The translations under genes were made by a program, and so were the position numbers. DNA of 64,000 nucleotides from assembly GCA_965233625.1 (NCBI GenBank), contig OZ247499.1, forward strand, positions 5,580,001-5,644,000. The letters are read 5' to 3'. Below are positions 63,058 through 64,000 of the stretch, piece by piece (the first letter of the stretch is position 1; each line of letters starts with the position of its first letter). The DNA is from G965233625 sp965233625 (GTDB lineage Bacteria; Planctomycetota; Planctomycetia; Pirellulales; Pirellulaceae). The notes under the pieces are model-generated. The model was not told where the DNA came from, ran no database searches, and saw only the letters and a list, made by a program, of their open reading frames with translations.

Positions 63058-63708
63058 GCGACACAAGTGGTTTGCCACGGCCCTTGAGGTCGTGATTTGG
63101 AAACTGGGCAAATAAGGTTAAACTCGTAATCTTCCGCCGCGTCCATCTTCACCCTGGCGCACACCGCGCAGTTGGCAACTAGCAATTTGTGGCAAAGTTG
63201 GTCTGAAGCAGCTATTTAACCTGCCTTACCAGATGCCGGGTTGAGTGTGAATTCCAGCTTCACAACAGTCTGCGCAAGTTGCCTGGTCTGCCAGACGATC
63301 TTCGGAAATGCTGATCGTTGGAACAACCGTTTTGAATTTGCCGTGGTGATCTTCCGATAAATTCTTTGCGGGAGACTGTCTGCTGCCTGCTCGCTCGTTC
63401 CAGGCGCCAGCAGCGGCACTTCTTGCATGGCGATGCAATGCTGTCATCTTCGCCCTTTGTTGACTTTGCCGACTACACGAGATCCGGACAACCGCATGAT
63501 CATGTTATTCAAGGCAGGTCGCTAATGGGTGCTTTTCCAATGATTTATCCGGGTCACTGACGGATTCGCCTTTCGACCCACTCTATGCATGAGATTGCAC
63601 GCCAGCTTGCAGCGTGCCCGTGTGTGGAGATTTACAGCGCCGCAACGCTTCGCCGTCCCCCCGGTTTTCATTCATACCCTGGTACACCATCTGTAAGGCC
63701 CCTCTAAG
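63058..63708. other. Gene-free stretch
   Basis: 651 bp between the thioredoxin gene and the right-edge gene. Only small, unlikely ORFs are present on either strand. No repeat or RNA was recognised. It may hold promoter or leader of the right-edge gene. Confidence 0.35.
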
Positions 63709-64000
63709 ATGAGCCAGCATTTACGCTTAACCGCGTTGATTGTTACCCTCTGTTTCGTTCCGTGCGTCGAAGGGATTCAAGCAGAAGAACCAGCGTCTGC
63801 AGTTGTTCAGCAGGTCGCCGTCGCCAAGCCGCGTAAGACGGCTGACGGCTTCACCCCCGTTCCCGAAGCAACGCCCGGCGTCGTGGCCAATCCCTTCAAG
63901 CCTGAGGAACCAGCGGAAGACAGCGAAACCAGCAAGATCGTCAATCCGCCTGCCGTCACCATTGCCAAGCCGCAGCCCAAACCCGTCGCCAAGCCGGAAA
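63709..64000 (+). CDS. Secreted proline-rich protein, 5' part (partial)
   Basis: 97 codons from the ATG at 63709 to the window end, no stop. A signal peptide (LRLTALIVTLCFVPCVEGIQA) then a low-complexity Pro/Ala/Lys-rich stretch (PKPVAKPE) typical of a flexible exported linker. Family not recognised because the C-terminus is outside the window. Confidence 0.55.
   Translation, partial: MSQHLRLTALIVTLCFVPCVEGIQAEEPASAVVQQVAVAKPRKTADGFTPVPEATPGVVANPFKPEEPAEDSETSKIVNPPAVTIAKPQPKPVAKPE

Overview
The window reads as chromosomal DNA of a planctomycete, probably order Planctomycetales, with moderately high GC. The evidence is lineage-typical families: a PSCyt1-DUF1549-DUF1553 cytochrome-like protein, a DUF1559-type pseudopilin, a secreted sulfatase, an FHA protein beside a multi-pass membrane Ser/Thr kinase, a DUF6807 (PmoA-like) protein and many short intergenic palindromic repeats. 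I see no rRNA, tRNA, CRISPR array, prophage or insertion sequence. Most of the window is ordinary housekeeping and accessory chromosome.

Layout. 1-372: gene-free, rich in nested hairpins. 0.4-6.6 kb: a giant CheB-CheR-PAS-LOV-PAS-histidine kinase-receiver protein, divergent from two tandem pseudo-receivers, the second carrying an RNA-binding ANTAR domain; this looks like a light or stress signalling module. 6.7-11.6 kb: Hsp20, then an overlapping three-gene cassette (SbnA-like beta-substitution enzyme, FAD/NAD(P) protein, fold-III PLP decarboxylase) resembling the amino-acid building-block part of carboxylate siderophore loci. 11.6-18.5 kb: GH13 branching-type enzyme, moaE-moaA, an anti-sigma-like protein, mutS. 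18.9-23.2 kb: two overlapping membrane/secreted ORFs, sulfatase, a SUKH-like protein, trxB. 23.6-29.8 kb: coiled-coil membrane protein, FHA protein, membrane Ser/Thr kinase and a partner membrane protein. 30-33.5 kb: aldo/keto reductase, N-formylglutamate amidohydrolase-like protein, lipoprotein, TIM-barrel isomerase. 33.7-36.3 kb: divergent pseudopilin-like genes. 36.3-42.7 kb: queG and a zinc-ribbon membrane protein, a double alpha/beta hydrolase, a CdaZ-like diadenylate cyclase, an MnmE-like GTPase without its catalytic C-terminus, a membrane protein. 42.7-49.3 kb: PSCyt1 protein, ParE-type toxin-antitoxin pair, PLDc_N-like small membrane protein, two-component system. 49.3-51.0 kb: a cyclic-phosphate receiver gene broken by a short insertion, a DUF5989-like protein, a DUF6807 protein. 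51.2-53.1 kb: ammonium transporter behind a consensus sigma-54 promoter. 53.3-63.1 kb: asnB, alaS, cydAB, a double thioredoxin-fold protein. The right edge holds the 5' end of a secreted proline-rich protein.

The points most worth following up are the LOV-containing CheB/CheR kinase beside ANTAR proteins that lack phosphoacceptors, the orphan Sbn/Y4y-like cassette, the interrupted cyclic-phosphate receiver gene, the structured intergenic region at the left edge, and the sigma-54 promoter of the ammonium transporter. I did not find a clear new defence or mobile system. All calls come from reading the sequence and translations; no database search was run.
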